This document shows positions 17,720 to 27,465 of a DNA stretch of 64,000 bases, piece after piece (the stretch's first letter is position 1; each line of letters opens with the position of its first letter). Source of the stretch: Bacteroides caecimuris. GTDB lineage: Bacteria > Bacteroidota > Bacteroidia > Bacteroidales > Bacteroidaceae. A model generated the notes under the pieces. It saw only the letters and a program-made list of their open reading frames with translations, was not told the DNA's origin and did no database searches. Where the stretch lies: NCBI RefSeq assembly GCF_001688725.2, contig NZ_CP015401.2, forward strand, positions 434,001 to 498,000, read 5' to 3'. Position numbers and translations under genes: made by a program.

Positions 17720-20700
17720 ATGAATGAAAAACTAAAGTATCTTACCTTATTTATAATAGGTATGATGTTGAGTTTGGGCATGAATGCTCAATCTGTAAAA
17801 TCAATCTCCGGTACGGTAACCGATGATCAGGGAGAGGCGGTTATCAGTGGTACGGTGAAAGTTAAAAACGGTAGTACAGGAACAATCACTGACATTAACG
17901 GTAAATACACTCTCTCTGTTCCTTCCAATGCCACCTTGGTGTTTTCGTATATTGGTTATATCACACAAGAATTTAAAGTCTCGGAATTAAAGAGTAATGT
18001 TCTGAACGTAGTTCTGCAATCGGATACGAAAGCACTGGACGAAGTAGTCGTTGTAGGTTATGGTACCATGCGCAAATCAGACTTGACGGGTTCCATTTCC
18101 ACAGCCAAAGGTAAAGACATGCTGAAAGCACAATCATTCAATGCGCTTGACGGATTGAAGGGTAAAGTGGCCGGTGTGAATATCTTCTCTAATACCGGTC
18201 AGCCGGGTGGAGAATCACGTGTCATCATTCGTGGTATTTCTACTATCAACGCATCGGCATCACCGCTGTACGTAGTCGATGGAGTGGTGATGTCAAACTT
18301 CGAATTGCTTAATCCGAATGATATCGAATCTATCGAAGTATTGAAAGATGCTTCCTCTGCTGCCATCTATGGTGCCCGTGGTGCGAATGGTGTTATCATG
18401 GTGACTACCAAGCGTGGTAATGCAGGAAAAGGAGTCCATGTTTCCTATGATGGTTCATTGTCTATCGGTAAGATGGCTAGAAAAATAGACGTAATGGATG
18501 CTAACGAATGGATGTCTACCTTCAAGCAGGGATTGGAAAATGCCAACGAATTTCAAGGCAAGAACTTCACAACTGATCTGTCACAGATATTCACAGACGA
18601 ACGTTTGTTCAATGCAGACGGTTCTCCGAAATATAATACCAACTGGCAGGATGAAGCATCCCGCACTGCCATCTCTCATAACCATCAGATCAGTATCCAA
18701 CGTACAGGAGAAGGATCTTCTATCGGAGCATTCATCAATTATACCGATCAACAGGGTATTTTGCTGAACTCTTACTTCAAACGTATCAACGCAAAACTGG
18801 CATATGATGACAAACCGACAGATTGGTTGTCTACTTCCGTTAATTTGCTGGTGAACCATACTTGGGGTAACAGAACTTCTGATAACCCCTACGGACAAGG
18901 TGCATTGCGTACAATGATCGAACAGTTACCTTTCTTGCCAGTTAAGCTGGATGGCGAATATACGCAGACAAATATAATTAATACAAGTTCTATTCTCAAC
19001 AATCAGACTGATCCTAATAGTGGAAAACAAGGTTTCAGCCCGGAAGGTGTAGGTAATCCCGTTGAGTTGCTCGAACGAATGCAGGCTATGCAATATCGTA
19101 CGCAGATCTTTGGTAATGCGGCTTTGACTTTCCATCTCATGAAAGGATTAGATCTGAAAACCCAGTTCGGTATCGATTACCACAATAATCGCGACGCTAA
19201 CTATACGCCGTTCACTCCGCGTCCGATGATTAATCAGAGTACTGAAGGATCAGCTTCTGCAAGTAATTCCAATTCACTGTATTGGCAGGAAGAAACTTAC
19301 CTGACTTATGTGAAAGATTTTAATAAACATCATCTTAATGCAATGGCAGGTATGTCCTGGCAGGAATATCGCTATACCTCTTTCAATGCTTCCGACAGTA
19401 AGTATATCGATGACTTCTACGGATATTATAATTTAGGTTCCGGTACGAACCGTCCTTCTGTTGGCAGTGATTACGACAAGTGGGCGATGAACTCTTATTT
19501 CTTGCGTCTGGCATATTCTTATGACAACAAGTATATGGCTACCGTAACCGGTCGTTATGACGGTTCTTCCAAATTCGGACAGAACAATAAATATGCATTT
19601 TTCCCATCAGTCGGTTTGGGATGGATGATTTCTAATGAAGACTTCTTGAAAGATAACTCATTGATCAGCAAACTGAAGTTGCATACTTCTTACGGTCTGA
19701 CAGGTAATTCGGAAATCGGTACTTATAAATCATTGGCTACAGTGAGCCAGTCGAATACAATCATTGGTGATGCTCTGCACGTTGTGTCTTATCTGGACAA
19801 TATGCCTAATCCGGACCTGAAATGGGAAAAGACAGGACAGTGGGACTTAGGATTCGAGTTGGGTTTATTCAATAACAGGCTGAATTTCGATATTTCCTAT
19901 TATTATAAGTATACTTCGGATTTGTTGCTCGACCGTCCGGTTCCTGAATCAACAGGTTACTCTTCCATTATGGATAATATTGGAGCCGTTTCCAATCGTG
20001 GTTTAGATATTCTGGTTACAGCATATCCTATTCAGACACATGATTTCCAGTGGACTTCCACTCTTAATTTAGGTTTCAACAAAAACCGTGTAGAGAAGTT
20101 GGATGAAAGTGCATCTGTTGATCCTGTCACCGGTAAGCGTCAGATTACGACCGACGGTTTTGTGGGTTACGATATGTTGATTCGTGAAGGTGAAGAGCTT
20201 TCTTCTTTCTATGGTTATAAGCGTGCTGGTATCTATGATGGAATCCCGTCTAACTGGGACCCGGAGACAATGAACATACCTTCCACTATCGGTGAGAAGG
20301 TGACTTATAAGAAACGTGAAATTATCGGTAACGGTTTACCTGACTGGATGGGCTCATTTATCAATACCTTCAATTATAAAGGATTCGATTTGACGTTAGA
20401 TTTCCAGTTTACATGGGGGGTGGACGTGATGCAAGAATATTATCACTCTACTGTAGCCCGTTTCCTAACTAACGGTATAGACCGTCTTTATAAGGAAGCA
20501 TGGCATCCAACTCTCAATCCGTCGGGTAAAGAACAGGCAATTCGTCTGAATAACTTTGGTCAGGGAGCTAATAACCAGGCAGATGATGACTGGGTTTGCA
20601 ATGGTTCTTATTTGCGTTGTAACATGATTCAGCTCGGATATACCTTCAATCCGACACTGATTAAGAAGATCGGTCTGTCTTCATTGCGTTTGTATGCGAA

Positions 20701-20857
20701 TGTGAATAACGCGTTCCTGATTACTTCTAAGGACTATAACGGATACGATCCGGATAACTCATCTCGTTTAGGTGACAACAAATGGGGGGCTAACCGCCAA
20801 TTCTTCACCTATCCGCGTCCGAGAACGTTTACGTTCGGTCTTAATGTAGCATTTTAA
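17720..20857 (+). CDS. SusC-like TonB-dependent outer-membrane transporter
   Basis: 1045 residues. A signal peptide ends near MNAQ; residues of about 25-105 are the carboxypeptidase-like regulatory domain (SGTVTDDQGEAVISGTVKVK). The SusC signature DEVVVVGYGTMRKSDLTGS near 112 leads into the plug (YVVDGV, ESIEVLKDASSAAIYGARGANGVIMVTTKRG), then the beta-barrel ending in RPRTFTFGLNVAF. It should import oligosaccharide in partnership with the SusD-like lipoprotein 27 bp downstream. Its substrate is best judged from the locus: alpha-mannosides. Expression is probably set by the three-site operator upstream. Confidence 0.95.
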   Translation: MNEKLKYLTLFIIGMMLSLGMNAQSVKSISGTVTDDQGEAVISGTVKVKNGSTGTITDINGKYTLSVPSNATLVFSYIGYITQEFKVSELKSNVLNVVLQSDTKALDEVVVVGYGTMRKSDLTGSISTAKGKDMLKAQSFNALDGLKGKVAGVNIFSNTGQPGGESRVIIRGISTINASASPLYVVDGVVMSNFELLNPNDIESIEVLKDASSAAIYGARGANGVIMVTTKRGNAGKGVHVSYDGSLSIGKMARKIDVMDANEWMSTFKQGLENANEFQGKNFTTDLSQIFTDERLFNADGSPKYNTNWQDEASRTAISHNHQISIQRTGEGSSIGAFINYTDQQGILLNSYFKRINAKLAYDDKPTDWLSTSVNLLVNHTWGNRTSDNPYGQGALRTMIEQLPFLPVKLDGEYTQTNIINTSSILNNQTDPNSGKQGFSPEGVGNPVELLERMQAMQYRTQIFGNAALTFHLMKGLDLKTQFGIDYHNNRDANYTPFTPRPMINQSTEGSASASNSNSLYWQEETYLTYVKDFNKHHLNAMAGMSWQEYRYTSFNASDSKYIDDFYGYYNLGSGTNRPSVGSDYDKWAMNSYFLRLAYSYDNKYMATVTGRYDGSSKFGQNNKYAFFPSVGLGWMISNEDFLKDNSLISKLKLHTSYGLTGNSEIGTYKSLATVSQSNTIIGDALHVVSYLDNMPNPDLKWEKTGQWDLGFELGLFNNRLNFDISYYYKYTSDLLLDRPVPESTGYSSIMDNIGAVSNRGLDILVTAYPIQTHDFQWTSTLNLGFNKNRVEKLDESASVDPVTGKRQITTDGFVGYDMLIREGEELSSFYGYKRAGIYDGIPSNWDPETMNIPSTIGEKVTYKKREIIGNGLPDWMGSFINTFNYKGFDLTLDFQFTWGVDVMQEYYHSTVARFLTNGIDRLYKEAWHPTLNPSGKEQAIRLNNFGQGANNQADDDWVCNGSYLRCNMIQLGYTFNPTLIKKIGLSSLRLYANVNNAFLITSKDYNGYDPDNSSRLGDNKWGANRQFFTYPRPRTFTFGLNVAF

Positions 20858-20884
20858 TTCACCGTTATAAAAACCATAAGAATT

Positions 20885-22510
20885 ATGAAACTATTAAAAG
20901 TATATATATCTGTATTTTGTATGTGTTCACTTTCTGTGTTGTTGAATTCATGCGACGATTTCCTGAAAGAAGAACCATTGGATATGAAGTCATCTGACCA
21001 ATTCTGGAAGACGAAAGCTGATGCGGAGTCGGGTGTGAACGCATTGTATTTCGGTGGTGTACCTTATTTACATAACACTGATGTAGGCGGTGGCTGGACT
21101 CCTAAAGCGACAATGTGGGGTGGTATTGTGTCCGGATTGTACGTTGATAAGCGTAAGGATAGAACATTTACTACGGCATCCGAAGGGTGTAACTTCAATA
21201 TTGAGTCTTTTGATGATATTGCAATGAAATACTGGCATGAGTTTTATAAAGGTATTTCACGTGCCAACTTTGTTATAGCCAATATTCCGACAATGACCGG
21301 GGTGCTGGATGAAGCTACTATTAATAATTATGTGGCTCAAGGTAAATTCTTCCGTGCATATGGATATTTCTGGCTGGTCAAAGAATTTGGTGGTGTTCCT
21401 TATATTTCAGAACCTTACACATCTACAGAAGGTATGTACAAAGAACGTCTTTCTGCTGAAGAGGTTTATAAGAAAATTGAAGCCGACTTGCTGGATATTG
21501 TCAACGGGGATGCATTGCCGAATAAAACGTTTTATGATAATGGCTGTTATGTCACTAGGGCAATGGCGCAGACTTTGCTGGCACAAGTTTATTTGCAATG
21601 GGCTGGTGCACCGTTAAACGGTGGAACAGACTATTATGGAAAAGCAGCACAGATGGCTTTGAAAGTGATCAATGATAGTCCTCACGAACTTATTCATCCG
21701 AATGGAACGACTGATGATTTGAGCTCGGCATATAATGTAATCAAGACTACGAAAAGTTCTGCAGAAATCATTTATGCTAAAGAATATAATTATAGTGATT
21801 ATAGTGTAGGTAACTCTTATGCTTGCCGTTCTATCGGAGCGGATGCATTTCAGTGGGGAGTGTTCCATCCGGGAGGAGACGTGTTATATAATGCATACCT
21901 TCCCTGTGATATGTTGCTTAACAGCTATGATCCTGCTGATATTCGGGGACATGAGAAACAGTTTTTCTTTAGGGAATATACCGATGCTGCAGGGGGGACT
22001 CATACTTTGAACAATGCAGGCAACTGGGCATGGTTTGATGAAAATGCTTTGATTAGCGGTCATGACGGCGATTATAATATGCCAGTATTCCGTTTTGCGG
22101 AAGTCTTGCTGATTGCAGCCGAAGGTCTGGCACGTACAGGGCATGAAGATAATGCTGTCGGTGGCGCTAAATATTACCTCAACCAAGTGCGTAAACGCGC
22201 AGGACTGATGGATGAGACTGCTACAGGAGACAATCTGGTGCAAGCGATTTTGACTGAACGTCTGCATGAATTGCCGTTGGAATTTAAGATTTGGGATGAC
22301 ATTCGCCGTACTCGTTTGTATCCGGAAGCATCTACTGAAACTGGAAAGTTGAAATGGACTGCCCTTTCATCTGCTCAGATTCAGAACAAGCCTGATGGAA
22401 GCACAAGAGCCGGAGCCATTCCTGAATATGCTTTGTTATGGCCTATCCCGTTAGATGAAATTCAGGCTAATCCTGCGTTGGAAGGACATCAGAACCCGGG
22501 ATGGAACTAA
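20885..22510 (+). CDS. SusD-like surface glycan-binding lipoprotein (RagB/SusD family)
   Basis: 541 residues with a lipoprotein signal peptide (lipidated Cys23 in LLNSCDD). The mature start DDFLKEEPLDMKSSDQFWKTKADAESGVNALY is the typical SusD N-terminus, and the TPR-like part includes FRAYGYFWLVKEFGGVPYI. The C-terminus carries the usual PEYALLWPIPLDEIQANP...QNPGWN ending. It caps the SusC barrel at the cell surface and binds the glycan. It forms one operon with susC; a weak hairpin follows. Confidence 0.95.
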   Translation: MKLLKVYISVFCMCSLSVLLNSCDDFLKEEPLDMKSSDQFWKTKADAESGVNALYFGGVPYLHNTDVGGGWTPKATMWGGIVSGLYVDKRKDRTFTTASEGCNFNIESFDDIAMKYWHEFYKGISRANFVIANIPTMTGVLDEATINNYVAQGKFFRAYGYFWLVKEFGGVPYISEPYTSTEGMYKERLSAEEVYKKIEADLLDIVNGDALPNKTFYDNGCYVTRAMAQTLLAQVYLQWAGAPLNGGTDYYGKAAQMALKVINDSPHELIHPNGTTDDLSSAYNVIKTTKSSAEIIYAKEYNYSDYSVGNSYACRSIGADAFQWGVFHPGGDVLYNAYLPCDMLLNSYDPADIRGHEKQFFFREYTDAAGGTHTLNNAGNWAWFDENALISGHDGDYNMPVFRFAEVLLIAAEGLARTGHEDNAVGGAKYYLNQVRKRAGLMDETATGDNLVQAILTERLHELPLEFKIWDDIRRTRLYPEASTETGKLKWTALSSAQIQNKPDGSTRAGAIPEYALLWPIPLDEIQANPALEGHQNPGWN

Positions 22511-22546
22511 TTAGGTAATAATAAATATTTGTTTCTGATAGAATTG

Positions 22547-22577
22547 GAGAGAGGGTAAAGGCTAATTATCCTCTCTC
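22547..22577 (+). terminator. Weak hairpin after susD
   Basis: GAGAGAGG at 22547-22554 pairs with CCTCTCTC at 22570-22577; the tail TATTGCTT is only moderately U-rich. It probably attenuates rather than ends transcription. Confidence 0.4.
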
Positions 22578-22603
22578 TATTGCTTAAACGGTTAGTCTTT
22601 CGG

Positions 22604-22694
22604 TTGTACTCTCATTGTATACACATAAATATTATGTTTTGATTCTCAGTTATTTAACTTGTACTCTCGTTGACACTCGTTTCCTTTGGTTGAC
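22604..22694 (+). promoter_or_regulatory. Candidate regulator operator before the GH92 gene cluster (three sites)
   Basis: TTGTACTCTCATTGTA at 22604, TTGTACTCTCGTTGAC at 22659 and a weaker copy, GTTTCCTTTGGTTGAC, at 22679 (11 of 16 positions equal to the second). Offsets of 55 and 20 bp equal those before susC. A TTATTTTG box follows at 22712-22719. This points to a second regulated promoter for the enzyme genes. Confidence 0.55.
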
Positions 22695-22817
22695 TATACT
22701 GCTATTTTTTCTTATTTTGGCGTATCAGAGGACTGATAATTGCTGAAAGATGCTTTAATTTGTAACATAAATAAAAAAGACTTGATAATCTAGTATTAAT
22801 AGTTTAATTCGTAGACC

Positions 22818-25103
22818 ATGAACAAAAAGAAACTACTATCTTTCGCAATAGCCCTGCTATTGGGAGTTTCCTCTACCTTTGCACAAAAGCAACCGGTAGA
22901 CTATGTGAATCCTTTAATGGGGACTGATTCGAAAATATCACTATCCAATGGAAATACATATCCCGCCATTGCGTTGCCTTGGGGAATGAATTTCTGGATG
23001 CCACAAACCGGAAAGATGGGTGACGGTTGGGCTTACACTTATGCATCCGACAAAATCAGAGGTTTCAAGCAAACGCATCAGCCCAGTCCGTGGATCAATG
23101 ACTACGGTCAGTTTTCAATCATGCCGATGACTAAACAGTTGAAGATTGATCAGGATAGTCGTGCTTCCTGGTTCTCTCACAAAGCAGAGAAAGCCACTCC
23201 TTATTATTATAGTGTTTATTTGTCGGAATATGATATGACAACTGAAATAGCTCCGACAGAACGTTGTGCACATTTCCGTTTCACTTTCCCTGAAACCTCC
23301 GATGCCTATGTGGTAATAGATGCTTTCGATCGCGGTTCGTATGTGAAGGTGATTCCCGAAGAAAATAAAATAATCGGTTATACGACACGCAATAGTGGCG
23401 GTGTTCCTCAAAACTTTAAGAATTACTTTGTGATAGAGTTCGACAAGCCTTTTACTTTCAATAAAGTATGGGCAGACTATCATTTGGTTGAAACACATCT
23501 CGAACTGCAATCCAATCACGTGGGGGCTGCTATCGGATTTTCGACGAAAAAAGGAGAACAAGTGCATGCAAAAGTGGCATCCTCATTCATCAGCCCCGAA
23601 CAGGCGGAACTGAACTTGAAAGAAATTGGTAATAAGACCTTTGAACAGACAAAAGAGGCCGGTCGTAAGGCATGGAACAATGTCTTGGGGCGTATCAAGG
23701 TTGAAGACAGCGATGAGAACCGTATGCGTACGTTCTACTCTTGTTTGTATCGTTCGGTGTTGTTTCCCCGTATGTTTTACGAGGTAAACGGTAAGGGGGA
23801 AACTGTGCATTACAGCCCCTATAATGGTGAAATCCGTCCGGGATATATGTTTACCGACACTGGATTCTGGGATACTTTCCGTTGCTTGTTTCCATTTGTT
23901 AATTTGATATATCCTTCAATGGGTGAGAAGATGCAGGCAGGCCTGTTGAATACCTATCTTGAAAGTGGATTCTTTCCTGAATGGGCCAGCCCGGGCCATC
24001 GTGGTTGCATGGTTGGGAACAATTCTGCTTCTGTAGTGGCGGATGCTTTCATGAAGAATATAACCAAAGCGGATGCAGAAAAAATGTATGAAGGTCTACT
24101 GAAAGGGGCCAATAGCGTACATCCGAAAGTTTCTACTACCGGACGCCGTGGATATGAATATTATAACAAACTGGGCTATGTGCCATACGATGTGAAAATT
24201 AATGAGAATGCGGCACGCACATTGGAATATGCATACGATGACTGGTGCATTTACCGTATGGGTGAAAAATTAGGTCGTCCGGCAGAAGAACTGGATGTTT
24301 ATAAGAAAAGGAGTCAGAACTACCGTAATCTGTTCGATCCGGAAACTAAGTTGATGCGGGGAAAAAATTCCGACGGAACTTTCCAGACTCCTTTCAATCC
24401 TTTTAAATGGGGAGATGCCTTTACGGAAGGAAATAGTTGGCATTATACATGGTCGGTATTCCACGATGTACAAGGACTGGTTGATCTGATGGGCGGCAAG
24501 AAGATGTTTGTCAGTATGCTTGATTCTGTATTCAATCTTCCTCCTGTATTTGATGATAGCTATTATGGAGGAGTGATTCACGAGATTCGTGAAATGGAAA
24601 TTGCTAACATGGGTAACTATGCACATGGCAACCAACCTATCCAGCACATGATCTATTTGTATAACTATGCCGGCGAACCGTGGAAAGCCCAATATTGGTT
24701 GCGTGAGACGATGAACCGCCTCTATCTTCCTACTCCGGACGGTTATTGTGGAGATGAAGATAACGGTCAGACTTCGGCTTGGTATGTATTTACTGCATTG
24801 GGTTTCTATCCGGTATGTCCGGGCAGCAATGAATATGTGATGGGAGCTCCTTACTTTAAGAAAGCAACGATTACACTAGAGAACGGCAAGAAATTGGAAA
24901 TCTCCGCCCCGAAGAATAACGATGATAATCGTTATATTCGTTCATTGAACTATAATGGCAAGAATTATACAAAGAATTATCTGAACCATTTCGATCTGTT
25001 GAAAGGCGGTCGTCTGGTGTTTGATATGGATAACAAACCGAATAAGGGAAGAGGTATCAACGAATCAGACTTCCCGTATTCATTCTCTCGTGACGCAAAG
25101 TAA
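22818..25103 (+). CDS. GH92 family enzyme with Gln at the catalytic-acid position
   Basis: 761 residues with a signal peptide (cleavage after TFAQ). The GH92 two-domain pattern is clear: VDYVNPLMGTDSK at the start, TGFWDTFRCLFPF, LEYAYDDWCIY, and the Asp motif GDEDNGQTSAWYVF with the general-base Asp. The catalytic-acid motif HGNEP of alpha-mannosidases reads HGNQP here (His603 to Pro607, Gln606, codon CAA at 24633). In a characterised GH92 phosphomannan-uncapping enzyme the acid Glu is likewise Gln, because a phosphate leaving group needs no protonation. I therefore infer mannose-1-phospho-mannose cleavage rather than plain mannosidase activity; this needs biochemistry. First gene of the enzyme operon. 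Confidence 0.88.
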   Translation: MNKKKLLSFAIALLLGVSSTFAQKQPVDYVNPLMGTDSKISLSNGNTYPAIALPWGMNFWMPQTGKMGDGWAYTYASDKIRGFKQTHQPSPWINDYGQFSIMPMTKQLKIDQDSRASWFSHKAEKATPYYYSVYLSEYDMTTEIAPTERCAHFRFTFPETSDAYVVIDAFDRGSYVKVIPEENKIIGYTTRNSGGVPQNFKNYFVIEFDKPFTFNKVWADYHLVETHLELQSNHVGAAIGFSTKKGEQVHAKVASSFISPEQAELNLKEIGNKTFEQTKEAGRKAWNNVLGRIKVEDSDENRMRTFYSCLYRSVLFPRMFYEVNGKGETVHYSPYNGEIRPGYMFTDTGFWDTFRCLFPFVNLIYPSMGEKMQAGLLNTYLESGFFPEWASPGHRGCMVGNNSASVVADAFMKNITKADAEKMYEGLLKGANSVHPKVSTTGRRGYEYYNKLGYVPYDVKINENAARTLEYAYDDWCIYRMGEKLGRPAEELDVYKKRSQNYRNLFDPETKLMRGKNSDGTFQTPFNPFKWGDAFTEGNSWHYTWSVFHDVQGLVDLMGGKKMFVSMLDSVFNLPPVFDDSYYGGVIHEIREMEIANMGNYAHGNQPIQHMIYLYNYAGEPWKAQYWLRETMNRLYLPTPDGYCGDEDNGQTSAWYVFTALGFYPVCPGSNEYVMGAPYFKKATITLENGKKLEISAPKNNDDNRYIRSLNYNGKNYTKNYLNHFDLLKGGRLVFDMDNKPNKGRGINESDFPYSFSRDAK

Positions 25104-25109
25104 GCTGAT

Positions 25110-27452
25110 ATGAATAATTTGAGAAAGAAAGTATTGATGATGACTATGGCGGCAGCAACTTTGTCCGCCATAGCCCAACAGCCGGTAGACTATGTGAATC
25201 CGATTATCGGGACCAATGGGATGGGGCACACTTTTCCCGGTGCTTGCACTCCTTTCGGATGGGTACAGTTGAGTCCGGACACAGACACAATTCCGCATAA
25301 TGTAAATGGAGCTTATCAGAAAAATGCCTACGAGTATTGTGCCGGTTACCAATATAGGGACAAGACCATTGTTGGCTTCAGTCACACTCATCTTAGTGGT
25401 ACGGGACATTCTGACTTGGGAGACATCTTGTTGATGCCTGCTGTTGGCGATGTGAAGTTAAATCCCGGTCGGGCGGATTATCCGGAAGAGGGATACCGTT
25501 CACGTTTTGACCATGCTACAGAAAAAGCTGTTCCCGGATATTATGAAGTGATACTGGACGATTATGGCATTAAGGCCCAACTGACAGCAACACAACGGAC
25601 GGGTATACATAAATATACCTTCCCGAAAGGAAAAGATGGTCATTTGATTTTGGATCTGGTGCATGGTATTTATAATTATGACGGCAAAGTTCTATGGGCC
25701 AATTTGAGAGTCGAAAACGATACTCTGTTGACCGGATATCGTATCACCAATGGATGGGCGCGTACGAATTATACCTATTTTGCTATCTCTTTGTCACAGC
25801 CGATTAAAGACTACGGATATAAGGATAAGGAAAAAGTATTGTACAATGGCTTTTGGCGTCGTTTTAAGTTGGAAAAGAACTTCCCCGAAATCACAGGTCG
25901 AAAAATCGTGGCTTACTTTAACTTCGATACCGCTAACAATTCGGAACTGGTTGTAAAAGTGGCATTGTCGGCAGTCAGTACGGAAGGGGCCATTAAGAAT
26001 CTGCATGCCGAGGCTTCCGGAAAGAGTTTCGAACAGTTGGCGGAAGCTGCTCGTACAGATTGGAATAGTGAACTGAAACATTTCGAGATCGAAGGTACGC
26101 CCGATCAGAAAGCAATGTTCTATACTTCTCTTTACCACACCATGATTAATCCGTCTGTGTATATGGATGTAGACGGTTCCTATCGTGGGCTGGATCATAA
26201 CATACACCGGGCGGAAGGATTCACCAACTATACTATATTTTCCCTTTGGGATACCTATCGTGCGGAACATCCTTTCCTGAATCTGGTGAAACCGGGACGC
26301 AATGCGGATATGGTGGAATCCATGATTAAACATGAGCAACAAAGCGTGCACGGAATGTTGCCGATATGGAGTCTGATGGGAAATGAAAACTGGTGTATGA
26401 GCGGTTATCATGCTGTGTCTGTACTGGCGGATGCAATAACCAAAGGCGTCTTTTCGAATGTGGATGAGGCATTGGCGGCAATGGTCAGTACATCCACCGT
26501 TCCGTATTATGAAGGTATAGCTGATTATATGAAGCTGGGATATATTCCGCTTGACAAAAGTGGTACAGCAGCTTCTTCTACTTTGGAGTATGCATACGAC
26601 GATTGGACTATCTATCAGACAGCTTTGAAGGCAGGTAACAAGGAAATAGCGGAGACTTACCGAAAGCGTGCCCTCAATTATCGTACTATCTATGATACAA
26701 GTATTGGTTTTGCACGTCCCCGTTATAGTGACGGTTCTTTCAAGAAAGAGTTTGATGTATTACAAACCTATGGTGAAGGTTTTATTGAAGGCAATTCATG
26801 GAATTTCTCTTTTCATGTGCCACACGATGTATTTGGCATGATCGACTTGATGGGAGGAGAAGGGACGTTCGTGCAGAAATTGGATGAACTGTTCTCCATG
26901 CATCTGCCGGAGAAGTACTATGAACATAATGAGGATATTACGGAAGAATGTTTGGTCGGCGGATATGTGCATGGGAATGAACCGAGCCACCATGTTCCTT
27001 ATCTATATGCGTGGACTTCCCAGCCGTGGAAATCACAGTACTGGCTGCGTGAGATTCTGAATAAGATGTATAAGAATGATATTAACGGATTGGGTGGAAA
27101 TGATGATTGCGGACAGATGTCAGCATGGTACCTTTTCTCCGTGATGGGCTTCTATCCGGTTTGTCCTGGTACAGACCAGTATGTATTGGGAGCTCCCTAC
27201 CTACCTTATCTGAAGATGACGCTTCCTAATGGAAAGACATTGGAGATCAAAGCGCCGGGTGTCAGCGATAAGAAACGTTACGTGCAGTCGCTGAAATTGA
27301 ACGGCAAAGTATACGACAAGATGTATATTACACATGAAGACCTTTTGAAAGGAGGCGTGCTTGAATTCAAGATGGGTGCGTCACCTAACAAACGCCGCGG
27401 ATTATCACCGGAGGATAAACCTTATTCATTAACTAACGGAATCAATCAATAA
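25110..27452 (+). CDS. GH92 alpha-mannosidase
   Basis: 780 residues, signal peptide ending near AIAQQ. The canonical GH92 features are all present: VDYVNPIIGTNGMGHTFPGA, GFSHTHLSGTGHSDLGD, FSLWDTYRAEHPFLNL, LEYAYDDW, the catalytic-acid motif HGNEP (Glu624) and the base motif GNDDCGQMSAWY. It is a calcium-dependent, inverting exo-alpha-mannosidase; linkage preference cannot be read with confidence. It starts 6 bp after the first GH92 stop, so the two are co-translated. Probably periplasmic, trimming imported oligosaccharide. Confidence 0.93.
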   Translation: MNNLRKKVLMMTMAAATLSAIAQQPVDYVNPIIGTNGMGHTFPGACTPFGWVQLSPDTDTIPHNVNGAYQKNAYEYCAGYQYRDKTIVGFSHTHLSGTGHSDLGDILLMPAVGDVKLNPGRADYPEEGYRSRFDHATEKAVPGYYEVILDDYGIKAQLTATQRTGIHKYTFPKGKDGHLILDLVHGIYNYDGKVLWANLRVENDTLLTGYRITNGWARTNYTYFAISLSQPIKDYGYKDKEKVLYNGFWRRFKLEKNFPEITGRKIVAYFNFDTANNSELVVKVALSAVSTEGAIKNLHAEASGKSFEQLAEAARTDWNSELKHFEIEGTPDQKAMFYTSLYHTMINPSVYMDVDGSYRGLDHNIHRAEGFTNYTIFSLWDTYRAEHPFLNLVKPGRNADMVESMIKHEQQSVHGMLPIWSLMGNENWCMSGYHAVSVLADAITKGVFSNVDEALAAMVSTSTVPYYEGIADYMKLGYIPLDKSGTAASSTLEYAYDDWTIYQTALKAGNKEIAETYRKRALNYRTIYDTSIGFARPRYSDGSFKKEFDVLQTYGEGFIEGNSWNFSFHVPHDVFGMIDLMGGEGTFVQKLDELFSMHLPEKYYEHNEDITEECLVGGYVHGNEPSHHVPYLYAWTSQPWKSQYWLREILNKMYKNDINGLGGNDDCGQMSAWYLFSVMGFYPVCPGTDQYVLGAPYLPYLKMTLPNGKTLEIKAPGVSDKKRYVQSLKLNGKVYDKMYITHEDLLKGGVLEFKMGASPNKRRGLSPEDKPYSLTNGINQ

Positions 27453-27465
27453 TCAATAAAGAAAT

